From Bryobacterales bacterium (GTDB lineage: Bacteria; Acidobacteriota; Terriglobia; Bryobacterales; Bryobacteraceae), in NCBI GenBank assembly GCA_003132865.1, contig PKYZ01000196.1:10532-69822 (forward strand): a stretch of DNA of 59,291 nucleotides, read 5' to 3'. The position numbers and the translations under genes were made by a program. The notes under the pieces are model-generated. The model had not been told where the DNA came from and ran no database searches. It saw only the letters and a program-made list of their open reading frames with translations. Shown here one piece after another: positions 27,840-37,743 of this stretch. The number at the start of each line of letters is the position of its first letter. Position 1 is the stretch's first letter.

Positions 27840-29663
27840 GTGCCCATTCGGCCAATTCCGCGAACCTGGTGTTCGGCCATTTCGCTAGCCGCCTTGCTTG
27901 CGTCGCTCGCTCGTGCGTCAGACCGAGCTCCCGTGCACTACCGCAATACAGATCCGTCCGTGCCGTATGCCAGCTCGGAAAGCTGCGGCGGTGCTGGATG
28001 CCACGATCGCCTGATTGAAAGCTACAGGCGGACGCCGATGGGAACCTCCATGGCTCCGGCGAACCGGCCCGAAGAACTCGCGAAGGTAACGCGTCCGATC
28101 ACGATCTTCAACGCGGATCTCGACAGGTATTTCCAAGTATTCCGAAAAGGGTCGGACGTCTACCAAAGCGAGTATCAAATCGACGCCGCTGGCAACACCG
28201 TCTTCGAAGCCACGCACAAATTGGAATATGTCGTCGGCGGCGGGATGAACGGCTACACCTATCTGGTGAAGCGCGAGGGTCGCTTGTTCGAAGCGCCGTT
28301 ATCGTACTACTCCAACGCAGGCAAGTGGGACCTGTCTCCCGGATATGTGGCCGCCGATGTGGGGTTCGCGCGCCCGGTCCTGTCCGGCTGTCTCGCCTGC
28401 CACAACGGCCAGCCCGACGCGGTTGTGAACAGGGAAGCTCTGTATCGCGATCCTCCGTTCCGGTTTGGGGAGGTCGCGATCGGCTGCGAGGCCTGCCACG
28501 GCCCGGGCACAATCCATAACCGTGAAGCGAAGCAACGCCGGATGCGGCTTTCGCGCGGGGCAATTGACACGTCCATCGTGAACCCGGAGAAGTTACCCGC
28601 CCGATTGTCGGATGACGTCTGTATGAATTGCCATCAGGGCGGGGAAACCCGTATCCTGCAACCCGGGAAGGACTACCTGGATTTCCGTCCCGGCAACCCG
28701 TTGGATGAGGTCTCTGCTATTTTCAAAACCCCGCTGAAGGAAGAACAGCGCGAGGAAGCGGACAAAGCCCAGATCCTCCCTCCGGTGCGCGGCAGCCTGG
28801 AAATGCCGAGCTGGTGGAAGAACTCTTCGATGGAGATGAGTCTGTGCTACCGGGCGAGCGGTGGCAAGCTCCGATGCGGGACGTGCCACAAGATCCACTC
28901 GCCTCCCGCCGAAACGAAAAAGGCCGCCTTCTATCGCAATAAGTGCCGGACTTGCCATACCAAAAACAGTTGCCTGATACCACTCGCCCAAAGGCTCACG
29001 CAGAAGCCGCCGAACGATTGCGGCGGCTGCCATATGCCCAAGCGTCCGGTGGGCGGCATTGCCCACTCGGAGCTGACCAACCACCGCATCATGCGCCGTC
29101 CAGGTCAGCCGTTGCCGGAGGTCGCTTTCAACGAACCCACCGACATTCCCGGGTTGGTTTGCCTCAATCGTGTCGACCGGACGAAACCCATTTCTCCCCT
29201 TACGAAACTTTCTGCGTACGGCGAGATCATGAGGCGGCATCCGGAGCTCGAAGTGCACTATCTGGAGGTGCTCGACGAATTGAGCCGGTCGCACCCGGAC
29301 GATCCGCTCGTTCTGGCGGCCTTGGGGCGCCGTGCCCTCTTCTACAAGGAGTATGAGAAGGCGGCGGGATATCTTTCAAAGGCCCTGGAGCGGGGATCGG
29401 AGACCACTACCACGTTTCTGGATCTAGGCGATGCCCTATCCGGCGCTGGGAAGCATCAAGAAGCGGCTGCCACCTTTGAACGCGGCATCGAGGTGGCGCC
29501 GTTTGCGCCGGTGCTCTACAAATCTCTTGCGCTGGAGTACATTACTTTGAAACAGTTTCCTCGTGCTCACGAGGTGATCAAGCGCCATGTCGAGCTGTTC
29601 CCTGAGGACTCGTTTATGCGGGGGTTGTTCGAGAAGATTGAAGGGAGCCGCAGTTCGCGTTGA
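27840..29663 (+). CDS. Exported heptaheme c-type cytochrome with TPR tail
   Basis: A 607-residue protein starting with GTG at 27840; residues 1-27 form a signal peptide (AISLAALLASLARA). Six standard haem sites are seen: CLACH, CEACH, CMNCH, CGTCH, CRTCH and CGGCH. A further one near residue 50 has four residues between the cysteines (SCGGAGCH), as in some cytochrome c3 proteins. The C-terminal 150 residues (LAALGRRALFYKEYEKAAGYL, then SALERG-like units) are TPR repeats. It is periplasmic or surface-bound and should carry electrons; its acceptor is unknown. It is clearly related, block for block, to the gene at 46914. The ATG at 27836 is in another frame and is not used. Confidence 0.85.
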   Translation: MPIRPIPRTWCSAISLAALLASLARASDRAPVHYRNTDPSVPYASSESCGGAGCHDRLIESYRRTPMGTSMAPANRPEELAKVTRPITIFNADLDRYFQVFRKGSDVYQSEYQIDAAGNTVFEATHKLEYVVGGGMNGYTYLVKREGRLFEAPLSYYSNAGKWDLSPGYVAADVGFARPVLSGCLACHNGQPDAVVNREALYRDPPFRFGEVAIGCEACHGPGTIHNREAKQRRMRLSRGAIDTSIVNPEKLPARLSDDVCMNCHQGGETRILQPGKDYLDFRPGNPLDEVSAIFKTPLKEEQREEADKAQILPPVRGSLEMPSWWKNSSMEMSLCYRASGGKLRCGTCHKIHSPPAETKKAAFYRNKCRTCHTKNSCLIPLAQRLTQKPPNDCGGCHMPKRPVGGIAHSELTNHRIMRRPGQPLPEVAFNEPTDIPGLVCLNRVDRTKPISPLTKLSAYGEIMRRHPELEVHYLEVLDELSRSHPDDPLVLAALGRRALFYKEYEKAAGYLSKALERGSETTTTFLDLGDALSGAGKHQEAAATFERGIEVAPFAPVLYKSLALEYITLKQFPRAHEVIKRHVELFPEDSFMRGLFEKIEGSRSSR

Positions 29664-29798
29664 CGCACGGCGGTCACACTTAACGCTTTTTCCGGCGCTT
29701 GCCGGAGGCAACCTTAGCCTAGCCGCGTTCGAGGTGACCATCTTCGACCCGCTCTGCCGCCGCTTGCTCCGCACTCTTCGCACTCGCTGGCGATCACG

Positions 29799-32345
29799 TT
29801 AGTGGGCGTCCTGGTGAATGTTCCGGATCACCTCTAGCGCCTGTTGGACGTCGGGATCGTCGGGCTTGACCTTTTTCGCCTGCAGCAGCTCCGCCTGGCC
29901 GTCCTTCAGATCGCCCGAGCGGCAGTAGATCAGGCCCAGGTCCTTGTGCAGGTCGCCGCGCGAGCGGCAACCGCCGCAGATATCGAGGGCCTCCTTGAGT
30001 TGCGCGATCGCCTGCTGCCAATCGCGCGCGGCGGCCGACGCGAGCGCGAAATTGCCCAGCGTCTCGGCGCGATCCGCGATCTGGCGCTTCTGCTGGAGAG
30101 ATGTAAAGCGCGCTTGATATTGACGCGCCGCCGCAGGGTCGGATTTGGCAAGCGCGCGCGTCAGGTTATAGAGCGCCTGGGCATGCTCCGGGTTGACGCT
30201 CAAGGCTTGTTTCCAGCGCGTCACGGCCTCGGCGTTCCTGCCCATTTTCGACAAGTCTTGCCCGAGCATGTAGAGCGCATCGCTGTTGTCCGGCTGAAGC
30301 TCGATCACCTTTTCCAGGAGCTTGGCGGAATGCTCGGCATTGCCGGCCTGCTTGTCGATCATCGCCAGCAGGTATAGAGCGCCGGCGTGTTGCGGCTCCA
30401 GCCGGACGGCCCCCTCGAGCTCCGGCAGGGCCTCATCGTCGCGGCGCAGATCAAAAAGCGCGCGGCCCTTGTTGTAATGGGCGGCTGCGGAATCGGGAGC
30501 TAGTCGCGCGGCTTTGGAAAACTCCTCCAGAGCGGCCTCAATCTGGTACTGATCGGCCAGCGCGATGCCCACATTCAAATAAGCCTCGGCGGATTGCGTA
30601 TCCAGCGCCACCACATTACGGAAGGTTTCTAACGCATCTTTATTGCGGCCAAGCCTCGCCTCCACCATTCCCAGAGCCGTTAGCCCGCGCGTCTCGTTCG
30701 GCTCCAGGGCGACGGCTTCCCGGATTTCCTTTTCGGCTTCCGGGAAACGTCCCTCGCCCGCCAGAATGAGGCCTAAGTTGACGTACGCCTGTGCATACTT
30801 TGGATTATTTTCGATCGCCCTCCGCAACAACTCCTCAGCCTCGGCGCTCTTACCCTGCTGGCCGTAAAGGACACCCAGGTTCCCATGCGCTTCAGCAAAC
30901 TGCGGGTCGAGCGAAATCGCCATCTTGAGGTGTCGTTCGGCGTCGCCTGGCTTGCCATCCTCCAGGTCCATCAGTCCGCTTTGATTTTGGGCTAAGGCCA
31001 GCTTGGGATCCAGTTCCAGCGCTTTCTCCAACGCGCGCCGCTCTTCAACGCGATCACCCAGTTGAGCTTCAGCCAGCGCCAGGTTGTAGTACGTGCGCGG
31101 GTTCTTGGGATGGTTCGCGATCGCTTCGCGATAGAACTCCGCCGCTTTACGGGCATCGCCACCCTCCAGGTAAGTGTTGGCTTGGCTGGCTTTGAGGTCC
31201 GCCACGGTCTCCTTCAAGCTATCCTTCTTCTGCTGCTCGAAGAGCTTCAGTTCTTCACCCGCGCGGTCATATTGCTTCATTGCCTTCAAGACGGACGCGA
31301 GCTGATAGCGCGCTTCCGTCGAATCCGGTTTCAATGCCGCAGCCTTTTCGAGGTGCACCAGGGCTTCCTGCGGCCGGCCAAGACGAGCCAGCACAAATCC
31401 GAGGTTGTACCGCGCTTCGTAGTCTTCCGGCAGCAGGCGCACGGCCCGCTGCAGCGCCGCCTCCGCTTCGGTGTATGCGCCCGCACCGCGATCGATGGCG
31501 CCCAGGAGCACGAGCCCTTCCCCGTCGTTGGGGTTCCGTTTCACATAGTCCTCGGCAACTGGAGCCGCTTCGCTGAACTGGGCCACGGTTACAAGCGCCT
31601 TGACCAGCGAGAGGCGTGCAACATCGTTGGAGGGGTCCAGCCTCACCGCTTCGTGGTACTCGTCAGCCGCCTCCCGGAAGCGATTCTGTTGCGTGTAAGC
31701 TGAGGCGAGGTTCGCGTGCGCCAGGGCCGAGTTGGGCTCCGCTTGGATGAGCTTCCGCAGCACGGCGATGGCCTCATCCACGTTGCCATTTTTCGAGTAG
31801 GCGATGGCCAAGTTGTTCATCAAGGCAGGATCTTGCGGGGCCTTCATGAGCCAGGAAATTGCGACAGAATAGCGCTTTTCCTCGATGAGGATTGTACTCA
31901 ACCCATTCAGCGCGTAAAGCGACGACGGCTCCATCTGCAATGCCTTCTTGAACGCCTCTTCGGCAGCCTGGAGCTGGCCGGATTCCTGGAGCGTGGTGCC
32001 GAGGGCACTCTGAGCCGGCAGTGAGTCCGGTTTGATGTGCAGTGCGGTCCGCAGTTCCCTTATTGCTCGGCTGCGGTCGCCCTTGTCTCTTAAAGCCAAC
32101 CCGAGATTGTAGTGCGGCTCAAAGGACGCCGGCTCTAGTTTGACGGCGGATTCGAACGCGGAAATCGCGCACGAGATCTCGTGTTTTTTGGCGAAATCCG
32201 CGCCCAGCGCGTCGTACGCTTTCGCGGAGGGCTGTTTGGCTAGCAGGGCTTCGAATTGGGGTGGCGCTTTGCAGCCTGGGGCGGTCTGCGCCCCAAGGGC
32301 ATTGCCCGCTACCACCAGAACAATCCCCCAGAACCGGACTTGCAT
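29799..32345 (-). CDS. Secreted TPR-repeat protein
   Basis: An 848-residue protein almost wholly made of about 22 tetratricopeptide repeats of 34 residues (A-x-x-x-x-P-x-x-A-x-x-x-L-G type units such as YNLGLALRDKGDRSRAIREL and ALYLLAMIDKQAGNAEHSAKLL). I use the ATG at 32345 (MQVRFWGIVLVVAGNALGAQ), which provides a signal peptide; the longer frame from 32402 would bury it. TPR solenoids bind other proteins; in this neighbourhood the partners may be the cytochromes or the CRTAC1 protein, which is inference. It converges on the heptaheme cytochrome gene with 135 bases between, and diverges from the TonB receptor. Confidence 0.88.
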   Translation of the reverse strand: MQVRFWGIVLVVAGNALGAQTAPGCKAPPQFEALLAKQPSAKAYDALGADFAKKHEISCAISAFESAVKLEPASFEPHYNLGLALRDKGDRSRAIRELRTALHIKPDSLPAQSALGTTLQESGQLQAAEEAFKKALQMEPSSLYALNGLSTILIEEKRYSVAISWLMKAPQDPALMNNLAIAYSKNGNVDEAIAVLRKLIQAEPNSALAHANLASAYTQQNRFREAADEYHEAVRLDPSNDVARLSLVKALVTVAQFSEAAPVAEDYVKRNPNDGEGLVLLGAIDRGAGAYTEAEAALQRAVRLLPEDYEARYNLGFVLARLGRPQEALVHLEKAAALKPDSTEARYQLASVLKAMKQYDRAGEELKLFEQQKKDSLKETVADLKASQANTYLEGGDARKAAEFYREAIANHPKNPRTYYNLALAEAQLGDRVEERRALEKALELDPKLALAQNQSGLMDLEDGKPGDAERHLKMAISLDPQFAEAHGNLGVLYGQQGKSAEAEELLRRAIENNPKYAQAYVNLGLILAGEGRFPEAEKEIREAVALEPNETRGLTALGMVEARLGRNKDALETFRNVVALDTQSAEAYLNVGIALADQYQIEAALEEFSKAARLAPDSAAAHYNKGRALFDLRRDDEALPELEGAVRLEPQHAGALYLLAMIDKQAGNAEHSAKLLEKVIELQPDNSDALYMLGQDLSKMGRNAEAVTRWKQALSVNPEHAQALYNLTRALAKSDPAAARQYQARFTSLQQKRQIADRAETLGNFALASAAARDWQQAIAQLKEALDICGGCRSRGDLHKDLGLIYCRSGDLKDGQAELLQAKKVKPDDPDVQQALEVIRNIHQDAH

Positions 32346-32467
32346 ATGGAGATTAGTGTACCCGAATTGCTCTGGGCCCTCGCGGAACACGCACTCCTCC
32401 AATGACCCACCTCAGCGTGGTTAGCCACGATTTTCCGAAATATTCAAAAAAAACTGCGAATTTGCCC

Positions 32468-32526
32468 TTGACAACCCCGCTTCTCTTGGATAGTATACAC
32501 ACACAAACTAGTAACAATCTACTAGT
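32468..32526 (+). promoter_or_regulatory. Sigma-70-type promoter and ACTAGT pair before TonB receptor
   Basis: TTGACA at 32468-32473 is followed after 17 bases by TAGTAT at 32491-32496, a good -35/-10 pair. Just downstream, ACTAGT occurs twice (32507-32512 and 32521-32526) with 8 bases between; each is a palindrome. A protein bound there would cover the transcription start. A strong AAGGAGAAGAGG lies before the ATG at 32551. Confidence 0.7.
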
Positions 32527-32550
32527 GCCTTGCCCTAAAGGAGAAGAGGA

Positions 32551-35500
32551 ATGTCTGGTTCTTGCTTCAAGCAACTGGTCATCGTGGCCGTTCTTTTCGT
32601 CGCGGTCGCACAGTTTCAGGGCTTTGCGCAACTGTCGTCGGCCTCGGTCACGGGGGTTGTCCGCGACACCAGCGGCAGCGTTATTCCGGGCGTAAAGATC
32701 ACCCTGCAAAACGTGGCCACATCGGTGGCACACAATACCGTCTCCAACACTGCGGGCAACTACGTCTTCCTGGGCATTACGCCAGGGGAGTATACGCTGC
32801 AGGCGGAGGTGACTGGGTTTGAAGTTTCCAAGATGCCAGAGTTCACCCTCGCGGTGAATCAAACGGCCACGCTTGACCTGACGATGCAAGTCGGAACCGT
32901 CACGCAGAGCCTGACGGTGGAAGCTTCCGGCCAACTCGTCCAGTCGGCAACCGCGGAGTTAGGCACGGTCGTAACCGAGAAGCAGGTGTTCGATTTGCCG
33001 CTGAACGGGCGGAACTTCACCCAACTGCTGTCCCTCACGCCTGGGGTGGCGCCGGTCAGCGTTTCCCAAAACTCAGGCGGATTCGGCAACGTCTTCACGG
33101 GCGGCAATTTTGTTTTCCCGGCCATTAACGGGCAGACGAATCGCAGCAATTTCTTCCTGATGGACGGCATCAACGATCAGGGGTCGTTCCAAAGTACGTA
33201 TTCGGTCGCTCCAATCGTCGATCAGATCGAGGAGTTCAAGGTGAACTCCCATAACGACCAGGCGGAATTCGGCGGCGTGCTCGGCGGAGTGATCAACGTC
33301 GTGACCAAATCGGGCACCAATCAGTTGCACGGCACCGCCTGGGAATTCCTGCGCAACAACGATTTTGACGCGCGCAACACGTTCTTTTCTTCCGTAACGC
33401 CGTACCGGCAAAACCAGTTTGGCGTGGCTGCCGGCGGTCCCGTCTGGTTCCCGAAAATCTATAATGGCCGGAACAAGACATTCTTTTTTGGCGCTTACGA
33501 AGGTCAACGGTTTACGCAGGCCTCGAACAACTACTTACATCTGCCGACGGCTGCGGAACTCAGCGGCAACCTGGCGGGCCAGGCGCAGGCGTTCAATCCT
33601 TTCTCCACGCGCCCCGACCCGGCAACTCCGGGCGCATTCATCCGCGATCCGTTCCCCGGCAATCAAATTCCCGCGAACCTGATCAATACAAACCTGGTGA
33701 ATTTCGTTCAGAAGCTCCTACCACCGCTCCAAAACATCGGCATTGCTAATTACAACGCGCTCGATACTACGCCCTATGTTCAGACGCAGAACGAATTCTC
33801 CGCGCGCATCGATCAGACGTTGGGCAGCAAGGACTTCCTCTGGTTCCGGTATAGCGGGCTGTACTACAATACGACGAACACGGGCGGACTGCCAGGGTTT
33901 ACCTCGGCGTCCAACTATCCGGCTGTAAATTATGGCGCCAGTTGGGTGCACACATTTAGTCCGAGCTTGGTTTTGCAGGCCCAGTTCGGCCGGGCGGCAC
34001 AGCAAAACAACGGTCAAACAGTGGAGCCTGGTGTGTCGAGCTCTACGATCAGCGGTTTAGGCTTCGCGTCCAGCTTCGGCGGCAATTTCATTGCCACCCC
34101 GCTGCTATTGCCTGGGATTGGGATTAGCGGGTACAACGGTATTCCCGGCACCAGCGACACACTGGATCCGAAGTTCACCGATGTTTGGCAGTACAAGGCG
34201 AACGTCTCCAAGATCATTGGCGATCATACATTGCGCTTCGGTGGCGAGTTGAACAGTAATACGTTCGAATCCGTCTACGCAAACTCGAACGTTGGCTTCG
34301 CCTACCAGCAGACAGGGAACCCGGAGAACTCCGCCCAGCCGGGCAACTCAATGGCTTCCTTCCTGCTGGATGTGCCCGATAATGCCGGACGCCGCAACGT
34401 TCACGAAACCACGCGCTGGGGCGGAGTCATGGGCTTTTACTTTCAGGACTCGTGGAAGGCCGCGCCTCGGCTGACGGTCAATCTGGGTCTACGTTACGAT
34501 CGCACGTTCCAGCCACCTTATGGCACCAACGCCACCATCGGCCAGAACGGCGGCATTGAGACCGGCGAATATGACTTAAGTAACGGCACCTACATCATCC
34601 AGAAACTGCCGCCGTCGTGCAACTCGCGCGGGTACGCCCCGTGCATACCCGGTGATGGGACGCTGCCGCCGCACGTAGTGGTGTCTCCCAACGGCAAGAT
34701 CTATCACGATACAACGACGAACTGGGGCCCGCGCGTTGGTCTCGCTTATCGCCTCTCCAACACGTTCGCAATTCGTTCCGGATTTGGAATCTTTTACGAT
34801 AACTGGGCCGCCGTCACGCAGACCGCCCAGAACTACGAAGGCGACTGGCCGGATATCGGACAACAATTGGCAAACAACCTCAACAGGCCCGTTCCCGGAA
34901 GTGCGCTGCCCACCGTCACCGGCCTAAATCCCTTCGCGACATCCGGGTTCTTTCCCGCGCCGACTCCATTCAATCAAGTGCAGTGGATGATGGATCCGCA
35001 TGCAAAGAATCCCTATTCCATGCAGTGGAACTTCGGCATCGCCAAACAATTGAACAACAGCACGACCGTTTCGGCCGATTACGTGGGTTCCGGCACCCGG
35101 CGGATGGACGTGGGCGGTTACTACAATACGGCGCTCACTCCTGGTCCGGGCAACCCGCAGGACCGGTCGCTGTTTCCATACGCCGCCCCCACCTTCTATG
35201 ATCGCAGTGTTGGGAAAGGGAGCTATAACGCGCTTCAGTTCCAGTTCGATAAGCGCTTCTCCAACGGCTTGGCTTATCAGGTTTCCTATACGTGGTCAAA
35301 GGTGCTGGACGACGGTTCCGATGGCTGGTACGGTGTCGAGGGCTTTTCGGTGGAAAATCCATACTCATACCAGAACAATCACAGCGTTGCCGGTTATGAC
35401 CTGACGCACGTGTTAAGCGTAAACGTGGTCTATGAGTTGCCGGTTGGAAAAGGGAAGCCTCTGGCGACGCACAGTTCGATTGTGGATTACATCATCGGCG

Positions 35501-35937
35501 GCTGGCAGGTCAATACCATTGCTCAAGCGCATTCCGGCCTCCCGTACTTCATCTCAGCCGATGGTGACATTGCCAACACCGGGAACACGGGCTATGAGCG
35601 TGCAAATATCATCGGCAATCCGAACCTTGCCACTCCATCAGCCAAGGAGTGGTTCAACACGGCTGCGTTCGCGATTCCCGCTACCTACACGTACGGCAAT
35701 TCAGGCCGAAACATCCTCAGAGGTCCGGCTTTTTGGAATATGGACGCTTCGTTATTCCGGAAATTCCCGTTCACGGAAACCAAGTCTCTCGAGTTCCGCG
35801 CCGAAGCATTCAATTTGGCGAACACCGTCATTCTAGGCCAGCCTCAGAATGACATCAGCGCACCAAACTTCGGTGTTATCACGAACACTCAAAATTCGTC
35901 GCGGATCATCCAGTTCGGAGTGAAACTCAGATACTGA
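32551..35937 (+). CDS. TonB-dependent receptor, Oar-like with CarboxypepD_reg domain
   Basis: An 1128-residue outer-membrane protein. Signal peptide 1-30, then a carboxypeptidase-regulatory Ig-like domain (SASVTGVVRDTSGSVIPGVK, residues 31-110). The plug follows (VFDLPLNGRNFTQLLSLTPG is the acidobacterial signature, then GGVINVVTKSGTNQLHG), and the remainder is a 22-strand barrel ending FGVKLRY, with a C-terminal aromatic as BAM expects. No SusD-like partner is present, as usual in Acidobacteriota. It should import oligosaccharides or other large nutrients using TonB energy. It has its own promoter and is followed 24 bases later by the VWFA gene, probably on the same transcript. Confidence 0.93.
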   Translation: MSGSCFKQLVIVAVLFVAVAQFQGFAQLSSASVTGVVRDTSGSVIPGVKITLQNVATSVAHNTVSNTAGNYVFLGITPGEYTLQAEVTGFEVSKMPEFTLAVNQTATLDLTMQVGTVTQSLTVEASGQLVQSATAELGTVVTEKQVFDLPLNGRNFTQLLSLTPGVAPVSVSQNSGGFGNVFTGGNFVFPAINGQTNRSNFFLMDGINDQGSFQSTYSVAPIVDQIEEFKVNSHNDQAEFGGVLGGVINVVTKSGTNQLHGTAWEFLRNNDFDARNTFFSSVTPYRQNQFGVAAGGPVWFPKIYNGRNKTFFFGAYEGQRFTQASNNYLHLPTAAELSGNLAGQAQAFNPFSTRPDPATPGAFIRDPFPGNQIPANLINTNLVNFVQKLLPPLQNIGIANYNALDTTPYVQTQNEFSARIDQTLGSKDFLWFRYSGLYYNTTNTGGLPGFTSASNYPAVNYGASWVHTFSPSLVLQAQFGRAAQQNNGQTVEPGVSSSTISGLGFASSFGGNFIATPLLLPGIGISGYNGIPGTSDTLDPKFTDVWQYKANVSKIIGDHTLRFGGELNSNTFESVYANSNVGFAYQQTGNPENSAQPGNSMASFLLDVPDNAGRRNVHETTRWGGVMGFYFQDSWKAAPRLTVNLGLRYDRTFQPPYGTNATIGQNGGIETGEYDLSNGTYIIQKLPPSCNSRGYAPCIPGDGTLPPHVVVSPNGKIYHDTTTNWGPRVGLAYRLSNTFAIRSGFGIFYDNWAAVTQTAQNYEGDWPDIGQQLANNLNRPVPGSALPTVTGLNPFATSGFFPAPTPFNQVQWMMDPHAKNPYSMQWNFGIAKQLNNSTTVSADYVGSGTRRMDVGGYYNTALTPGPGNPQDRSLFPYAAPTFYDRSVGKGSYNALQFQFDKRFSNGLAYQVSYTWSKVLDDGSDGWYGVEGFSVENPYSYQNNHSVAGYDLTHVLSVNVVYELPVGKGKPLATHSSIVDYIIGGWQVNTIAQAHSGLPYFISADGDIANTGNTGYERANIIGNPNLATPSAKEWFNTAAFAIPATYTYGNSGRNILRGPAFWNMDASLFRKFPFTETKSLEFRAEAFNLANTVILGQPQNDISAPNFGVITNTQNSSRIIQFGVKLRY

Positions 35938-35961
35938 TTTCATCCCGCCGGAGGTGCGGGC

Positions 35962-37743
35962 GTGCATGGAAGAACGTTCGCGTCCGCCCTGCTTGCCCTC
36001 TGTCCGGGCTTGTGGGGTCAGGAGCGCGCCGCCGCAGGTCCGCCCATATACCGAAGCGATGTTGACCTGCTCTCGGTTGCGGTCCGCGTAACGGATCGCA
36101 ACGATAATGAGATCCATGGGTTAACCGCCGGCCGGTTCAGGCTGTATGAAGACGGCGTTCCGCAGAAGATTTTATTTTTCGCCGAGGAAGACGAACCGGT
36201 CAGCCTGGGAATCCTGCTGGATGTTAGCAGCAGCATGGATTCTAACGGAAAACTCGATCACGCCAAAGAAGCACTAGCTCAGTTGGCGAGTTCCGTTCGC
36301 CCGGGAGATGAAATCTTCTACCTGGAGTTTCATCGCCGGGTGGACAAAATCGTCGACTTCACCAGCGCCCCGCGGCGGATCTTCCAGGCGATCGCCAAAG
36401 CCCGCGTCAGACAGGATGGCACCAGCCTCTACGATGCAGTAGCGAGAGCCCTCTGCTATATGCGGAGCGCCCATCATCACCGGCGGGCGCTAGTGGTGAT
36501 CACGGACGGGGCCGACCAAAACAGCCATCGGTCGCTCGACGAACTAATCCCCATTGTGCAGGCTTCACAGGCCCAGGTGTTCGCGATCGGTTACTTCGAC
36601 AAGGCGGAGTATGACTTGTATCGAAGTGCCGGCAATAAGAAGGTCACTCTGGTAACCAGCCAGGAGATCGACAACCCTGTGATGGTCTTTGAACGGCTGG
36701 CAAAGGAGTCGGGCGCTGAGTCCTTCTTTCCGGCTTCGCCTTCCAAACTTCAGGCGGCCGTGGTTGCCGTGGGGCATCAACTGCGGGCGCAATACACGCT
36801 GGCTTATTATCCGAAAGCGAAGGCTGGCGCCTTCCACCGCATCGAAGTAAAAGTGGCGCAATCGGGCGTTCGGGTGCGTGCGCGGCGCGGTTTCGGGAAT
36901 GTCGAACCAGCGCCGTCGGAAGGCCCTTCGGAGGCTTCGGCCGGATGCGAAAACGAAAAGTTGCGGCCCGATCCGTACGAGTCCAAGGTTGAAATCAAGA
37001 ATGGCTGCACCGTCTACCACGAAGACTTCCGGAATGAAGCCAGCGGATGGCCGAGTAAAGAGCGCTACCATTACGCGACCGGAACTTACCAGATCGTCGG
37101 CACAAAGCATGAGGCATCCGGGCAGTCAAGTTCCTTCTCGCCTTTCGCACCTTCAACAGGCCCGGTGGGAGAATTGGGAAGTGCCGATCCGGCTGCGGGC
37201 ATCGTCGTGGCCAACGGGCCATGGTTCAGCGACCTGGATGCTTCGGTCAGCGTCGAATTGAAATCCGCTGGAGGAACCGGAGACCTGGCGGTCGCGGCTG
37301 GTTTGGTCTTCCATCTTAATGATCGCGGCTACTACGCCGTTATCGTCACTGCCTCCGGGTCTCGCAAGATCTCGTTCAAGCTTGTCAAGAAATACCACTT
37401 CGAGAGCAGCGCACGGGATCTTTCGGCCTGGGTGGACTCGCCGGTGAGCGATCTGATTGCCGGATCTCAAAAGAAGATCGCGGTCCAATGCCGCGGCCCG
37501 GTCATCAGCATCCTTGTGCAGGGCCAGGCAGTAGCCAAATTTGAAGACCACGACTTCGAGGAGGGGCCGGCAGGAATGGTGCTCTATGGGACCGGCCGCG
37601 CCATTTTCCGGGACCTGCTGGTCGAAGAAGCCTGCGCTCCCGGCCAACCTCGCCATTCCGCCCCGAGCCCAGCCACTGAGCCAGACCCGCCACGGCCGAT
37701 CAGCCCGCGGGTTCGCGTACCACGAGCACCTGATCGGCTTTGA
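35962..37743 (+). CDS. VWFA-domain protein of acidobacterial type
   Basis: A 593-residue secreted protein starting with GTG at 35962, after a GGAGGTG ribosome site. Residues 1-22 form a short signal peptide. Residues 25-320 are the VWFA-related acidobacterial domain: an N-terminal beta region (VDLLSVAVRVTDRNDNEIHGL), then ILLDVSSSMDSNG with the MIDAS metal motif, VRQDGTSLYDAV and VVITDGADQNS. Residues 340-560 are a beta-sandwich of the LamG/DUF1080-like kind (YHEDFRNEASGWPS, GYYAVIVTASGSRK). The C-terminal 40 residues are Pro- and Arg-rich. Its role is probably metal-dependent adhesion or complex assembly at the cell surface. The end overlaps the opposite-strand CRTAC1 gene by 44 bases. Confidence 0.88.
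   Translation: MHGRTFASALLALCPGLWGQERAAAGPPIYRSDVDLLSVAVRVTDRNDNEIHGLTAGRFRLYEDGVPQKILFFAEEDEPVSLGILLDVSSSMDSNGKLDHAKEALAQLASSVRPGDEIFYLEFHRRVDKIVDFTSAPRRIFQAIAKARVRQDGTSLYDAVARALCYMRSAHHHRRALVVITDGADQNSHRSLDELIPIVQASQAQVFAIGYFDKAEYDLYRSAGNKKVTLVTSQEIDNPVMVFERLAKESGAESFFPASPSKLQAAVVAVGHQLRAQYTLAYYPKAKAGAFHRIEVKVAQSGVRVRARRGFGNVEPAPSEGPSEASAGCENEKLRPDPYESKVEIKNGCTVYHEDFRNEASGWPSKERYHYATGTYQIVGTKHEASGQSSSFSPFAPSTGPVGELGSADPAAGIVVANGPWFSDLDASVSVELKSAGGTGDLAVAAGLVFHLNDRGYYAVIVTASGSRKISFKLVKKYHFESSARDLSAWVDSPVSDLIAGSQKKIAVQCRGPVISILVQGQAVAKFEDHDFEEGPAGMVLYGTGRAIFRDLLVEEACAPGQPRHSAPSPATEPDPPRPISPRVRVPRAPDRL

Noticed and set aside
29691..29706. Perfect hairpin TCCGGC-GCTT-GCCGGA between convergent genes, considered as a terminator
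   Set aside because: The T-run lies before the hairpin on the plus strand and reads as an A-run after it on the minus strand, so it does not have the form of an intrinsic terminator for either gene.
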